Shown here in pieces: positions 53,954 to 63,622 of a stretch of 63,971 bases of DNA; the stretch's first letter is position 1; each line of letters begins with the position of its first letter. The position numbers and the translations under genes are program-made. The stretch lies in contig JBKEDC010000028.1 in NCBI GenBank assembly GCA_047975205.1, forward strand, positions 1 through 63,971, in the 5' to 3' direction. This stretch comes from JBKEDC01 sp047975205. GTDB taxonomy: Bacteria > Bacteroidota > Bacteroidia > Bacteroidales > Prolixibacteraceae. Below the pieces are notes generated by a model, which searched no databases, was not told the DNA's origin, and worked only from the letters and a program-made list of their open reading frames with translations.

Positions 53954-54991
53954 TTAATCTTTCAACGGATTCCAACCTTGAGCTTGGAGAGGAATGGCGC
54001 TGCCGAGTCCGGTTATTAGGTTATAGCCCTCATTTTTATCGGTAATGTGCCCGATGATGGTAATGTCCGGATCATTTTTAATTTTATCATGATCAGCAAT
54101 TGGCACAGTGAATAGCAATTCATAATCTTCGCCGCCATTAAGAGCTGCTACAAGCGGGTTAATGCTTAACTCTTCAGCGAAAGCTTTTGTTTGATTATCC
54201 ATCGGTATTTTATCTTCATATACAGCACAGCCTACACCCGATTGGGTACAAATATGCATTAACTCCGAAGAAAGTCCATCGGAAATATCAATCATGGCAG
54301 TAGGGGTGATTCCCAATGTTTCCAGTGCTTGTTGTACATCTCCACGGGCCTCGGGGTGCAGTTGGCGCTGCAGAATATAATCATAGCCCGCTAGTTGGGG
54401 CTGTTCCTTGGGATTTGCTTTAAATACCTCATTTTCACGTTCTAATAATTGCAGTCCCATATAAGCACCACCCAAGTCGCCTGATACACAAATAAGATCG
54501 TTTATTTGGGCACCATCACGTTTTACGGCTTTATGAGCTTCTACCTCGCCTAAAGCGGTAATGCTGATTACTAGTCCGGTTAGCGAGCTGGTAGTGTCGC
54601 CGCCTATCAAGTCAACATCAAATTTATCGCATGCCAGATGTATGCCGGCATATAGCTCTTCAACAGCTTCAACGGTAAAGCGGTTTGAAATAGCAATAGA
54701 AACTGTAATCTGTTTGGGTCGGGCATTCATAGCGAATACATCGGAAAGATTTACCATTACGGCTTTATAACCCAAATGCCGAAGAGGCACATACATAAGA
54801 TTGAAGTGTATGCCTTCGACCAATAAATCGGTGGTTACCACTTGTTGTTTATCTTGATAATCTAGAATGGCGGCATCGTCGCCCACCCCCTTAATCGTAC
54901 TTGTATTTTTAAGTTCAATTTGTTCGGTTAGCTTGCGGATTAAACCGAATTCTCCGAGACCGGATATAGGAGTTCCTTTCACATCTGTCAT
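53954..54991 (-). CDS. thiL: Thiamine-monophosphate kinase
   Basis: 345 residues, AIR-synthase-like fold. N-terminal GEFGLIRKLT and the ATP/metal site GVGDDAAILD, then TTDLLVEGIHF, the GGDTTSSLTGLVIS segment, and ISVSGDLGGAYMGL-type region. It makes thiamine pyrophosphate from the monophosphate. No other thi genes are near. It is divergent from sufB, with a 108-bp shared gap. Confidence 0.93.
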   Translation of the reverse strand: MTDVKGTPISGLGEFGLIRKLTEQIELKNTSTIKGVGDDAAILDYQDKQQVVTTDLLVEGIHFNLMYVPLRHLGYKAVMVNLSDVFAMNARPKQITVSIAISNRFTVEAVEELYAGIHLACDKFDVDLIGGDTTSSLTGLVISITALGEVEAHKAVKRDGAQINDLICVSGDLGGAYMGLQLLERENEVFKANPKEQPQLAGYDYILQRQLHPEARGDVQQALETLGITPTAMIDISDGLSSELMHICTQSGVGCAVYEDKIPMDNQTKAFAEELSINPLVAALNGGEDYELLFTVPIADHDKIKNDPDITIIGHITDKNEGYNLITGLGSAIPLQAQGWNPLKD

Positions 54992-55030
54992 AATTCTGTT
55001 CTTTAGGCTTCAAAAATAGGCTTAGTTCCT

Positions 55031-55038
55031 TATCTTTG
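55031..55038 (+). promoter_or_regulatory. Possible -7 element of the suf operon
   Basis: TATCTTTG matches TAnnTTTG and lies about 60 bp before sufB, but there is no clear TTTG at the expected -33 distance. No obvious iron-sulfur regulator site was recognised. Confidence 0.4.
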
Positions 55039-55099
55039 CAATTAATTATTGAACTTGCTTGCTTTTGGGTTGTTTCTGATGGCAGGTTAAAGCGAAGAA

Positions 55100-56545
55100 A
55101 TGAAAGAACAAGATAAAATATTACACGAGGTATCATCGAAAGAATATGAGCACGGGTTTGTTACCGACATCGAGATGGATGTGCTTGAAAAAGGGCTTAG
55201 TGAAGATGTTGTGCGTGCTATTTCAGCTAAGAAAAATGAGCCGGAATTCATGTTAAACTTTCGATTAGATGCCTATCGTAAATGGTTAGAAATGCCCATG
55301 CCTGATTGGGCTTACCTAAAAATACCGTCAATCGATTTTCAAGATATAATATATTATGCTGCTCCAAAAAAGAAAGTGCAGTATGAAAGTTTGGATGAAG
55401 TTGATCCTGAGTTATTGGAAACATTTAAAAAATTAGGAGTTCCGATTGAGGAACAAAAGATTATGGCAGGAGTAGCGGTTGATGCCGTGATTGACAGTGT
55501 GTCGGTAAAGACTACGTTTAAAGAAACTTTGGCAGAGCAAGGTATTATTTTTTGTTCTTTCTCGGAAGCTGTTCAGAATCACCCTGATTTGGTTGAAAAA
55601 TACCTTGGTAAATCAGTTCCTAAAACAGATAACTATTTTGCAGCATTAAATTCTGCCGTATTTTCAGATGGATCTTTTTGCTATATTCCCAAAGGAGTTC
55701 GTTGCCCGATGGAGTTATCTACTTATTTTCGAATTAATGCAGCTAATACCGGGCAGTTTGAGCGTACGTTAATCGTAGCCGATGATGATAGTTATGTAAG
55801 CTATCTGGAAGGATGTACTGCTCCTATGCGAGATGAAAATCAGCTACATGCTGCCGTGGTTGAAATCATAGCTATGGATAGAGCAGAGGTGAAATATTCC
55901 ACCGTACAAAACTGGTATCCCGGAGATAAAAACGGAAAAGGAGGGGTGTATAATTTTGTTACCAAACGAGGTATATGTAAAGGAGAACGCTCAAAAATTA
56001 GTTGGACTCAAGTAGAGACCGGTTCTGCTATTACATGGAAATATCCATCATGTATTTTGTTGGGCGATTATTCAATTGGCGAGTTTAATTCGGTAGCCTT
56101 GACAAGCAATTACCAGCAAGCAGATACAGGTACAAAAATGATTCATATCGGGAAAAACACGAAGAGCACGATTGTATCGAAAGGTATTTCGGCAGGAAAA
56201 AGTAGCAACTCTTACCGTGGATTGGTAAAGGTATTACCACATGCTGATAATGCTCGTAACTTTTCGCAATGCGACAGCTTATTGCTCGGTTCAACTTGCG
56301 GAGCACATACTTTCCCTTATATCGAGGTAAATAATAATTCGGCTCAGGTGGAGCATGAAGCCACGACCTCAAAAATCGGAGAAGACCAAATCTTTTATTG
56401 TAACCAGCGTGGTATTGACACCGAAGAAGCAATAGGAATGATTGTAAATGGTTATGCTAAAGAGGTGCTAAATAAATTGCCTATGGAATTTGCTGTTGAG
56501 GCACAAAAACTTCTTGCTATCAGCTTGGAAGGCAGTGTAGGCTAA
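55100..56545 (+). CDS. sufB: Fe-S cluster assembly protein SufB
   Basis: 481 residues, full length. Includes VPKTDNYFAALNSAVFSDGS, the MELSTYFRINAANTGQFERT stretch, CTAPMRDENQLHAAVVEIIA and the C-terminal DSLLLGSTCGAHTFPYIEV segment, as in the beta-helix core of SufB. With SufC and SufD it forms the SufBC2D scaffold that assembles iron-sulfur clusters. First gene of sufBCD, 49 bp before sufC. Confidence 0.96.
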   Translation: MKEQDKILHEVSSKEYEHGFVTDIEMDVLEKGLSEDVVRAISAKKNEPEFMLNFRLDAYRKWLEMPMPDWAYLKIPSIDFQDIIYYAAPKKKVQYESLDEVDPELLETFKKLGVPIEEQKIMAGVAVDAVIDSVSVKTTFKETLAEQGIIFCSFSEAVQNHPDLVEKYLGKSVPKTDNYFAALNSAVFSDGSFCYIPKGVRCPMELSTYFRINAANTGQFERTLIVADDDSYVSYLEGCTAPMRDENQLHAAVVEIIAMDRAEVKYSTVQNWYPGDKNGKGGVYNFVTKRGICKGERSKISWTQVETGSAITWKYPSCILLGDYSIGEFNSVALTSNYQQADTGTKMIHIGKNTKSTIVSKGISAGKSSNSYRGLVKVLPHADNARNFSQCDSLLLGSTCGAHTFPYIEVNNNSAQVEHEATTSKIGEDQIFYCNQRGIDTEEAIGMIVNGYAKEVLNKLPMEFAVEAQKLLAISLEGSVG

Positions 56546-56594
56546 TATTTAATGAGCGAGAGCATTCACATAGAAAACGGATAAATATAAAACA

Positions 56595-57347
56595 ATGCTA
56601 AATATAAAAGATTTAAGAGCCTCGATTGAAGGCAATCAAATATTAAATGGATTGAATCTGGAAATCAAACCGGGCGAGATACATGCTATCATGGGGCCAA
56701 ATGGCGCGGGGAAAAGTACATTGAGTAATGTACTTACCGGTCGTGAGGATTATGAAGTGAATGGGGGATCAGTAGATTTCCTCGGCGAAGATTTATTGGT
56801 TCTTTCACCGGAAGACCGGGCTCGGATGGGCATGTTTATGAGTTTTCAGTATCCCGTGGAGATTCCGGGGGTTCCGATGGTTAACTTTATAAAAACGGCA
56901 CTGAATGAAAAACGTAAGTTTTATGGAGAAGATCCTATTAGTGGGAAAGATTTCTTGGCTTTGATGCGCCAAAAAAAAGAATTGCTTCATTTAGATTCGA
57001 CCCTTACGAATCGTGCGGTAAACGAAGGATTCTCAGGCGGAGAAAAGAAGAAAAACGAAATCTTTCAAATGGCTATGTTGGAGCCGCGTTTAGCTATTCT
57101 CGATGAAACAGATTCCGGTTTAGACATCGATGCTCTTCGCATAGTTGCCGAGGGCGTGAATGCCTTACGGAGTCCGGAACGTTCAGCTATTGTAATTACG
57201 CATTATCAGCGTTTGCTTGATTATATTGTGCCTGATTTTGTTCATGTGCTGTATAAAGGACAAATTGTGAAGAGTGGGAGTAAGGAGCTAGCTTTGGAAT
57301 TAGAGAATAAAGGCTACGACTGGATCAAAGATGAATTAATAAAATAA
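56595..57347 (+). CDS. sufC: Fe-S cluster assembly ATPase SufC
   Basis: 250 residues, an ABC-type ATPase: Walker A GPNGAGKST, ABC signature FSGGEKKKNEIFQM, Walker B LAILDETDSGLDID, H-loop ITHYQR. It powers cluster assembly on SufB/SufD and is soluble. It overlaps nothing and is 1 bp from sufD. Confidence 0.97.
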   Translation: MLNIKDLRASIEGNQILNGLNLEIKPGEIHAIMGPNGAGKSTLSNVLTGREDYEVNGGSVDFLGEDLLVLSPEDRARMGMFMSFQYPVEIPGVPMVNFIKTALNEKRKFYGEDPISGKDFLALMRQKKELLHLDSTLTNRAVNEGFSGGEKKKNEIFQMAMLEPRLAILDETDSGLDIDALRIVAEGVNALRSPERSAIVITHYQRLLDYIVPDFVHVLYKGQIVKSGSKELALELENKGYDWIKDELIK

Positions 57348-57348
57348 G

Positions 57349-58668
57349 ATGACAGATAGTTCAAAATACAATAAGGAGTTAACTGAAAGCATGGTTAAAC
57401 TCTACGAAGATAATAAGTCGGATATTTTGAATCAGTCAAGTAGCCTTCTTAATAGCTTTCGTGCAGATGCTTTGGCTAAATTTATTCAATTGGGAGTGCC
57501 ATCATTTAAAAATGAAAGTTATAAGTACACGAGAATAGATAAGGCTATGAATTACAAATGGAAATTGCTATCGACAGATACTGTCTGTGAATTATCGCAG
57601 TCAGATTCTCCTAAATTAGATGCTTATCATATTCGTTTTTGTAATGGAAAATATTGTGCTTGTGAAGGGCAATTGGAGCTGCCGGAGGGTGTGTTGATTG
57701 GCAGCCTTAAGCAGGTAGCGGAAGAAAATCCTAGTATAATAAAGAAATATTTTAACGCATCGGCAAGTCAATCAACAGATGCATTTGATGCCTACAATAC
57801 TGTTCTGACCCAAGATGGTTTGGTGGTTTACATTCCTGAGGGAATTAGACTGGATAAGATGCTCCGGATTTCAATAGGGCTGTGTGGTGATAGTGCCATA
57901 ATGGGTGTGCAACGTAACCTCGTGATTTTGGAGAAAGGGGCTAAGGCTTCCATGTTGCTGCAAGAGCACAATGATGCCGGTAATGCGGGTGTATTTAACC
58001 AGCTTACAGAGTATATGTTGGCAGAAGAAGCCGAATTGGATATTAATATCATTCAAGATTTTTCGGCAGAGTCTGTTTTTATTGATTCTCAGTTCTATTC
58101 TTTGAGAGAGAAAGCCCAAGCGCATCAGACAATCTTTTCATTGAATGCAGGTGTGATTAGAAATAATCTTAAAGTAGATTTATTGGGAGAATACGCTGAA
58201 ATGACTATTAATGGAATGTCGATATTAGATGGAAAACAGCATGTAGATAATTTCACTACTATCTCACATTATGTTCCGAACTGTTTAAGCAATCAGTTAT
58301 ATAAAAATGTGTTGAATGGTGAATCGTCAGGCGTGTTCGCAGGAAAAATACATGTATTAAAAGATGCGCAAAAGACCAATGCATTTCAACGTAACAATAA
58401 TGTTTTACTCTCGAAAGAGGCTAAAATGTATGCAAAGCCCCAATTAATTATTGATGCAGATGATGTAAAATGTTCCCATGGAGCAACAGTTGGGCAGATT
58501 GATGAAGATGCATTGTTTTATATGCGTGCCAGAGGTTTGGGAGAGCGTCAGGCTCGAACCATGCTTATGAATGCATTTTGTCATGAAGTTATTCAAGAAA
58601 TCAAGGAGAATGAAATTCAAAGTGTGATCATTGCATTGGCAGAATCTAAGTTGAATAAGAAGAACTAG
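57349..58668 (+). CDS. sufD: Fe-S cluster assembly protein SufD
   Basis: 439 residues. Contains VLEKGAKASMLLQEHND, the QHVDNFTTISHYVPNCLSNQ region, VFAGKIHVLKDAQKTNAFQ and C-terminal KCSHGATVGQIDEDALFYMR, which carries the conserved His near the SufB interface. Starts 1 bp after sufC. No cysteine desulfurase (sufS) follows inside the window: the next gene is convergent and a terminator closes the unit. Confidence 0.95.
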   Translation: MTDSSKYNKELTESMVKLYEDNKSDILNQSSSLLNSFRADALAKFIQLGVPSFKNESYKYTRIDKAMNYKWKLLSTDTVCELSQSDSPKLDAYHIRFCNGKYCACEGQLELPEGVLIGSLKQVAEENPSIIKKYFNASASQSTDAFDAYNTVLTQDGLVVYIPEGIRLDKMLRISIGLCGDSAIMGVQRNLVILEKGAKASMLLQEHNDAGNAGVFNQLTEYMLAEEAELDINIIQDFSAESVFIDSQFYSLREKAQAHQTIFSLNAGVIRNNLKVDLLGEYAEMTINGMSILDGKQHVDNFTTISHYVPNCLSNQLYKNVLNGESSGVFAGKIHVLKDAQKTNAFQRNNNVLLSKEAKMYAKPQLIIDADDVKCSHGATVGQIDEDALFYMRARGLGERQARTMLMNAFCHEVIQEIKENEIQSVIIALAESKLNKKN

Positions 58669-58687
58669 ACTTAAACCAACTAAGCAT

Positions 58688-58720
58688 AACGAGCAAATAT
58701 CAATTGGTATTTGCTCGTTT
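58688..58720 (+). terminator. Terminator after sufBCD
   Basis: AACGAGCAAATA, loop, TATTTGCTCGTTT: a 12-13 bp stem about 20 bp after the sufD stop. Confidence 0.85.
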
Positions 58721-58831
58721 ACCTTTTATAATATACACAAAAAACGAACGACATACGTCATATTTTATCGACTTATTAAAATGTGATTTACGCAAGGCGT
58801 GCAAAATTTTGAAATTCGAGTTATTCCCGGA

Positions 58832-60163
58832 CTACCAGTCAAATGTTAAGCGTTTTCCTTGAGATGGTATAAATTTCCCCTTGTGATAGCCAATTTGACC
58901 ATTTACGAATACTGTATCTACTTTATTTGTAAAGCTGCTGTCTTCAAATGGCGACCATTGGCATTTATATGCGATATTTTTCTGATTGACTTGCCAATTG
59001 GCATTTGGAGTTACTAAAACTAAGTCGGCAAAGTATCCGGGGCGAATAAAGCCTCGTTTGCTTACCCGATATAGTTCTGCCGGAGCATGGCACATTTTTT
59101 CTATCACACGTTCTATGCTTATTTTGCCTTGCATAACACATTCAAGCATAGCTATCAATGAATGTTGTACTAATGGGCCTCCAGACGGTGCATTCCAATA
59201 ATTATTGTTTTTCTCTTCAATGGTGTGTGGAGCATGGTCGGTTGCAATGACATCAATACGATTATCTAAAAGAGCCTCCCAAAGAGCATTTTTATCACTC
59301 AGTGATTTGATAGCCGGATTCCATTTAATACGAGTGCCATATTTTTCGTAATCCGATTCATCAAACCATAGATGGTGTACGCAAACTTCGCTTGTAATTC
59401 GTTTTTCGGTTATTTTACCCGATTCAAATAGGCTCATTTCTTTAGCAGAAGATAGATGGAGCACATGCAAATGAGCATTATATTTTGTGGCTAGTTCAAC
59501 GGCTTTAGCTGATGATTTGTAGCAAGCCTCTGCATTGCGGATTTGAGGATGCATAGCAATCGGCATATTATCGCCATATTTTTGGCGAAATAATTTCATA
59601 TTTTGGCGAATAATGCTTTCATCTTCACAATGCGTGGTGATAATGGATGGTGCATATTTAAAAATATTACTGAGTGTTTCATCATTATCGACGAGCATAT
59701 TCCCTGTTGATGAGCCCATGAATACTTTAACTCCGCAGATTTCACGAGGATTCATACGTTCAAGCTCTCCGATATTGTCGTTGGTTGCCCCGAGATAGAA
59801 TGAATAGTTTACGGCTGAAACTTCAGCAGCCCTATTGTATTTTTTTCCCAGTTCATCTAGGGTAGTAGCCTGAGGTTTGGTATTGGGCATCTCCATGTAT
59901 GAGGTTATACCTCCGGCGAGAGCTGCCCTTGATTCGGTTTGAATATCACCTTTGTATGTAAGCCCCGGATCGCGAAAATGCACCTGATCGTCAATTACTC
60001 CGGGTATTAAATATTTTCCGTCGGCATCGATAATATTAGAGAAGCTTCCGTCTGGTCTGCTTCCCTCAAAAACGGCAGTTATTAATTCATTATCGATAAT
60101 TACCCCACCTTTAAATTGTTTTCCTTCGTTGACAATGATGGCATTGTATATGAGTGTTTGCAT
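58832..60163 (-). CDS. pyrC: Dihydroorotase (class I type)
   Basis: 443 residues. The metal-site motif reads DDQVHFRDPG where most class I enzymes have a HxH pair, so the first His is Gln. Other sites: GVKVFMGSSTGNML (Lys region), HCEDE, HVLHLSS and ATDHAPH (Asp and His). Enzymes of this form in Bacteroidetes are annotated as dihydroorotase, which cyclises carbamoyl-aspartate in pyrimidine synthesis. The Gln substitution leaves open whether it needs a partner or a different metal arrangement. Stand-alone gene. Confidence 0.88.
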   Translation of the reverse strand: MQTLIYNAIIVNEGKQFKGGVIIDNELITAVFEGSRPDGSFSNIIDADGKYLIPGVIDDQVHFRDPGLTYKGDIQTESRAALAGGITSYMEMPNTKPQATTLDELGKKYNRAAEVSAVNYSFYLGATNDNIGELERMNPREICGVKVFMGSSTGNMLVDNDETLSNIFKYAPSIITTHCEDESIIRQNMKLFRQKYGDNMPIAMHPQIRNAEACYKSSAKAVELATKYNAHLHVLHLSSAKEMSLFESGKITEKRITSEVCVHHLWFDESDYEKYGTRIKWNPAIKSLSDKNALWEALLDNRIDVIATDHAPHTIEEKNNNYWNAPSGGPLVQHSLIAMLECVMQGKISIERVIEKMCHAPAELYRVSKRGFIRPGYFADLVLVTPNANWQVNQKNIAYKCQWSPFEDSSFTNKVDTVFVNGQIGYHKGKFIPSQGKRLTFDW

Positions 60164-60226
60164 GAGCTTAATGTTTAGAACTGCTTAGTGTATAAACAAG
60201 ATTTTGTTATTTACTTTATAAGATTT

Positions 60227-60964
60227 TTACTTTTGGGCCTCTTTGAGTTCTGCTTTTTCTTCGGCAGAATGTCGTTTGCCGATATTGAAAGGTAAACTAT
60301 ACATTAGGGTGTAATTGAAATCAAAGACGGCACCGCTGTCGTTCGCTCCGTATCCGGCAGAGAAGTATGCCGGGGGGGTGCCGAGTTTACTTTGTCCGAA
60401 TAAGAATTTTAAACGAACGCTCCATCCTAAGTAGAAATTTTTGAGCACCTCGGTTTTCATACCAAAAACGAATTCGCCCCAATGAGAGAAATAACTTTGC
60501 TTGCCAAAACTTCCTTCAAATATTCCCCAGTAATTATCGATAGAATAACTGTTAACTGTCTGCACGGAAGGTCCGAATCCATAGCGGGCTCCGATGTATA
60601 GTGTGCTTTTGTCGTTGCTCTCTGTGGACACATGAAGCAGATTGTAATCTACGCCAAGCCTAAGATATGCGCCATTGCTACTATAATCGACATGAGGTTG
60701 AGTTATGCCGAATTGTTCCCATCCTCCTTCGGCGACTACGAAAACATCGGGACTAATTTCTAAGTCAGATGTGAATTCCAATCCCCACCGATCGCCTTTA
60801 GTCCACAGTCCCTGTAAAGGACGAGTGACATCGAATCCTAATCGGAGTCCGGTTTCATGCCAGTATTTTTCAGCCTTGGGTGGCTTTGTCTTTTTCTCTT
60901 CAGCATGCAGGCTAATCACTAGTGTAACCAGTGCTATCGTTAAGAAATATTTGAATATTTTCAT
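60227..60964 (-). CDS. DUF6048 family exported protein
   Basis: 245 residues with a signal peptide (MKIFKYFLTIALVTLVISLHA) and a beta-rich body (YWHETGLRLGFDVTRPLQGL, AYLRLGVDYNLL) ending in a charged tail. It matches DUF6048, a Bacteroidetes family of unknown function likely to be an outer-membrane barrel. Its 5' end overlaps the upstream DUF6452 gene by 53 bp in another frame, as is typical for the pair. Confidence 0.75.
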   Translation of the reverse strand: MKIFKYFLTIALVTLVISLHAEEKKTKPPKAEKYWHETGLRLGFDVTRPLQGLWTKGDRWGLEFTSDLEISPDVFVVAEGGWEQFGITQPHVDYSSNGAYLRLGVDYNLLHVSTESNDKSTLYIGARYGFGPSVQTVNSYSIDNYWGIFEGSFGKQSYFSHWGEFVFGMKTEVLKNFYLGWSVRLKFLFGQSKLGTPPAYFSAGYGANDSGAVFDFNYTLMYSLPFNIGKRHSAEEKAELKEAQK

Positions 60965-61373
60965 GTGCTAAGTCAATTACAACAGTATCTATTAATGCGA
61001 TGGAGTCAGTTTTGTGTTTAGTGCCTCGAACAGACTGTATGTTATAGTTGTAGTAAAAACCTGTTGCCATCGATTCATAATCTAGTTCAGTGGTGTAGTT
61101 TACTTGTAGGGTGTCGGCAATCGAATCTATGAGCATGACAAAATTATCTGAGCCTGAATTGCCAAGAGGAAGCACGAAACTTGAGGTAGTGGTTCCTGAA
61201 GTCCAAATGCTATCGTTATCTACTCCTTTAACAGAGAGAAGAACCTGTTGAGCTTCTTCTGTATCGTAGTTATAGAAATTTATTTGCATCTGTGATTGCG
61301 GAGGAATATCGTACACCTCTTCACAAGCAGCAAGAACGCATAAACTGAAAATGAAGGAGAGTATTTTTCTCAT
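60912..61373 (-). CDS. DUF6452 family lipoprotein
   Basis: 153 residues with a lipoprotein signal (MRKILSFIFSLCVLAAC, Cys about 17) and an Ig-like beta domain. It matches DUF6452, usually found directly upstream of DUF6048. The long overlap implies tight co-expression. Function unknown. An inferred envelope role rests on the signals only. Confidence 0.75.
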   Translation of the reverse strand: MRKILSFIFSLCVLAACEEVYDIPPQSQMQINFYNYDTEEAQQVLLSVKGVDNDSIWTSGTTTSSFVLPLGNSGSDNFVMLIDSIADTLQVNYTTELDYESMATGFYYNYNIQSVRGTKHKTDSIALIDTVVIDLAHENIQIFLNDSTGYTSD

Positions 61374-61714
61374 AATAATGACAATTAAAGCTTCAAAAGT
61401 ACGGATTAAATTGAAGTTAGCCCAAATTTGTGCGTGCTTTCACATATTTAGGAGATTACTTTGTATGTTTTGTCGTAAATTATTCGTGAGAAATGGATAA
61501 TATTGGCACTTTCACCGACAATATTTTTTAAGAATTGGATGAAATAGCATTTTTAGGAAGTTTTCTCATACTAGATTGATATTAGAATTATATATGTAGC
61601 CTGTTTATGATGTTGAGAATTATATAAATATAGTTTTTTACATCCTTTCCTTAATGATAATTAGCCTCTGAAATTAGTTTGGCATTTTTAATTTGCTGAT
61701 AATTAACTGATTGT
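61374..61714. other. Intergenic region with repeat units
   Basis: About 340 bp between two minus-strand genes. Two degenerate units of the ~42-bp family lie around 61488-61560. The promoter of the DUF6452 gene must lie near 61380-61440. Confidence 0.45.
61488..61560. repeat. Degenerate ~42-bp tandem repeat, locus D
   Basis: Units begin near 61490 (GAAATGGATAAT) and 61532 (GAATTGGATGAAATAGCATT), 42 bp apart. The preceding CAATATTTTTTAAGAATTG resembles CAATATTTTTTGAGAATTG at 41163-41181 in locus C. Confidence 0.5.
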
Positions 61715-63196
61715 TTATTCTTGATTGTTTGATTCGTTTAGAAATAATGATTGATTAACATCCGATAAACTATTGTCATTTTCCAATAAAACAACAAGAA
61801 CGTCATTTGCTTTTATGACTGTAGCACCGCTTGGACGAACGAATTGTTCTTCCCGTTTAATCATTACTATAAATGCCGACTCAGGAAAACCAATGTCAAC
61901 AATGCGTTTATCAACGGAAAAGCTTCCAATTGGAATTACAATTTCTTTCATAGCTGATTTGGGTAGGTTTAAAGTATAAGGGGCATTCCCGATCGAAGTC
62001 TTTTCGTCGTCGGGTAAAGCCACTCCCAACCATTTGGCAACAAGAGAAAGTGTGGTGCCTTGCAGTAAAACTGATGTAACTGATATGAAAAAAACAATAT
62101 TGAAAATCATATTTGCTTTATCTATACCTGCTAAAAGCGGATAGGTGGCAAATACAATGGGAACAGCACCGCGCAGCCCTACCCATGAAATATAAATGCG
62201 TCGTCTAATATCCATTTTAAAAGGGAGTAGGCAAAGGAAAACACCTATTGGACGGGCTAAAAAGATTAAAGCACATGAGGTGAGTAAACCTATTCCGGCT
62301 ACAGCCATAATCTGACTTGGAAAAACGAGTAAACCAAGAGTAAGAAATAATATGATTTGCATGAGCCAAGCCATACCGTCGAACATTTTGAGTATGGTTA
62401 CTTTTTGTATGAGATTTTGGTTTCCTAAATAAACGGCACAGATATAAATGGCGAGAAAGCCATTTCCGCCAATGAAATTAGTTGCCGAAAAAGTTGCAAA
62501 CATTAAAGCGATAACTAATATGGGGTAAAGTCCTTCAAAATCTAGATTGATTTTATTAATGAAGAATGTACTTATTTTTCCGAAGATAAATCCGGCAATA
62601 CCTCCCAATATCATTTGTTGTAAGAAAATAGGAATAATGGAGGCTATGCCCTGATCTTGATGTATTACCAGACTCAGGAAAGAAATAGTCAATACATACG
62701 CCATAGGATCGTTACTCCCACTCTCAAATTCAAGAGTAGGACGTAGATTATCTTTCAAAGCTAGTTTTTTTGATCTCAGAATAGAGAAAACTGCTGCAGC
62801 ATCGGTGGAAGAAACGATAGAGCCAAGGAGCATGCTTTCATAGAAACTTAAATCGCTTACCCACCAAACGAATAGTCCTAGCGACAATGCTGTGAATAAT
62901 ACGCCGAAAGTAGATAACGAAATTCCTTCTCTCAATATGGGCTTCATTTTGTTCCAATCAGTGTCAAGTCCTCCTGAAAACATAATGAAGTTGAAAGAGA
63001 CTATTCCAATAAATTGAGCTATCTTTGGGTTATCGAAATGTATTCCCCCGATACCTTCAGAACCGGCAAGCATGCCGATAAATAAGAATAACAGCAGAGT
63101 AGGAACTCCAAATTTAAAGGCTCTCTTAGCAAGAATTACACTGACTAGCAGCAGTATCGATCCTATCAGCAATATGTTTTCAATAGTGATATCCAT
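61715..63196 (-). CDS. Potassium/proton-type cation antiporter (CPA1 family)
   Basis: 493 residues. About 12 membrane helices, with the GSIVSSTDAAAVFSILRSKK segment and GSNDPMAYVLT, both typical of the Na+/H+ exchanger (NhaP2/CvrA) group, then a cytoplasmic TrkA-C-type regulatory domain (about 405-485). NhaP2-like proteins export K+ at high osmolarity. The ion is inferred from family only. Single gene, minus strand. Confidence 0.88.
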   Translation of the reverse strand: MDITIENILLIGSILLLVSVILAKRAFKFGVPTLLLFLFIGMLAGSEGIGGIHFDNPKIAQFIGIVSFNFIMFSGGLDTDWNKMKPILREGISLSTFGVLFTALSLGLFVWWVSDLSFYESMLLGSIVSSTDAAAVFSILRSKKLALKDNLRPTLEFESGSNDPMAYVLTISFLSLVIHQDQGIASIIPIFLQQMILGGIAGFIFGKISTFFINKINLDFEGLYPILVIALMFATFSATNFIGGNGFLAIYICAVYLGNQNLIQKVTILKMFDGMAWLMQIILFLTLGLLVFPSQIMAVAGIGLLTSCALIFLARPIGVFLCLLPFKMDIRRRIYISWVGLRGAVPIVFATYPLLAGIDKANMIFNIVFFISVTSVLLQGTTLSLVAKWLGVALPDDEKTSIGNAPYTLNLPKSAMKEIVIPIGSFSVDKRIVDIGFPESAFIVMIKREEQFVRPSGATVIKANDVLVVLLENDNSLSDVNQSLFLNESNNQE

Positions 63197-63622
63197 CTTT
63201 TGTGTGTTTTGAGTAGTAAAGTGTCTTAATGTGTGTTGTTATGCAAAAATAAATCATTTTAGCGTTGCAATCTTTATTTATGCTGAAGATATAGCGTAAA
63301 TTAGGAAACAGTTTGCAAAGAATATGGTGTTCTGGGGGGATAAACACGAATTACAATTTGGTCTGGGTGCTTTGCCACGAAAATAGTGTGATGTTTTGTG
63401 CAAAACTTAAAGCAAATATGGAGTATTTTTAGATTCTTGCTTTTATGATGGTATAGTTTAGTGAGAGTTAAGATTAATCTGTTTGTCTGATTTGCTGAAA
63501 ATTTAAATAATTTAAACTAGAATTAATGTAAATTATTGTCAGCTGAATGTGTTTATTGTTACCTTTGAAATGAGATTCATTCGTAATAAAAGTTTCATTT
63601 ATTTAACTTTAATAACAAAAAT
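63197..63622. other. Divergent intergenic region
   Basis: About 425 bp between the antiporter and the sulfatase gene. It contains the sulfatase promoter (63535-63567). The rest is AT-rich with no protein-like frame. Confidence 0.45.
63535..63567 (+). promoter_or_regulatory. Probable promoter of the sulfatase gene
   Basis: ATTG (63535-63538), 21-bp spacer, TACCTTTG (63560-63567) matching the Bacteroidetes form. The start codon is 55 bp downstream. Confidence 0.6.

Noticed and set aside
55100..58668. Complete suf operon including a desulfurase
   Set aside because: The unit ends at sufD with a terminator and a convergent gene; sufS and sufE/U are not in the window.
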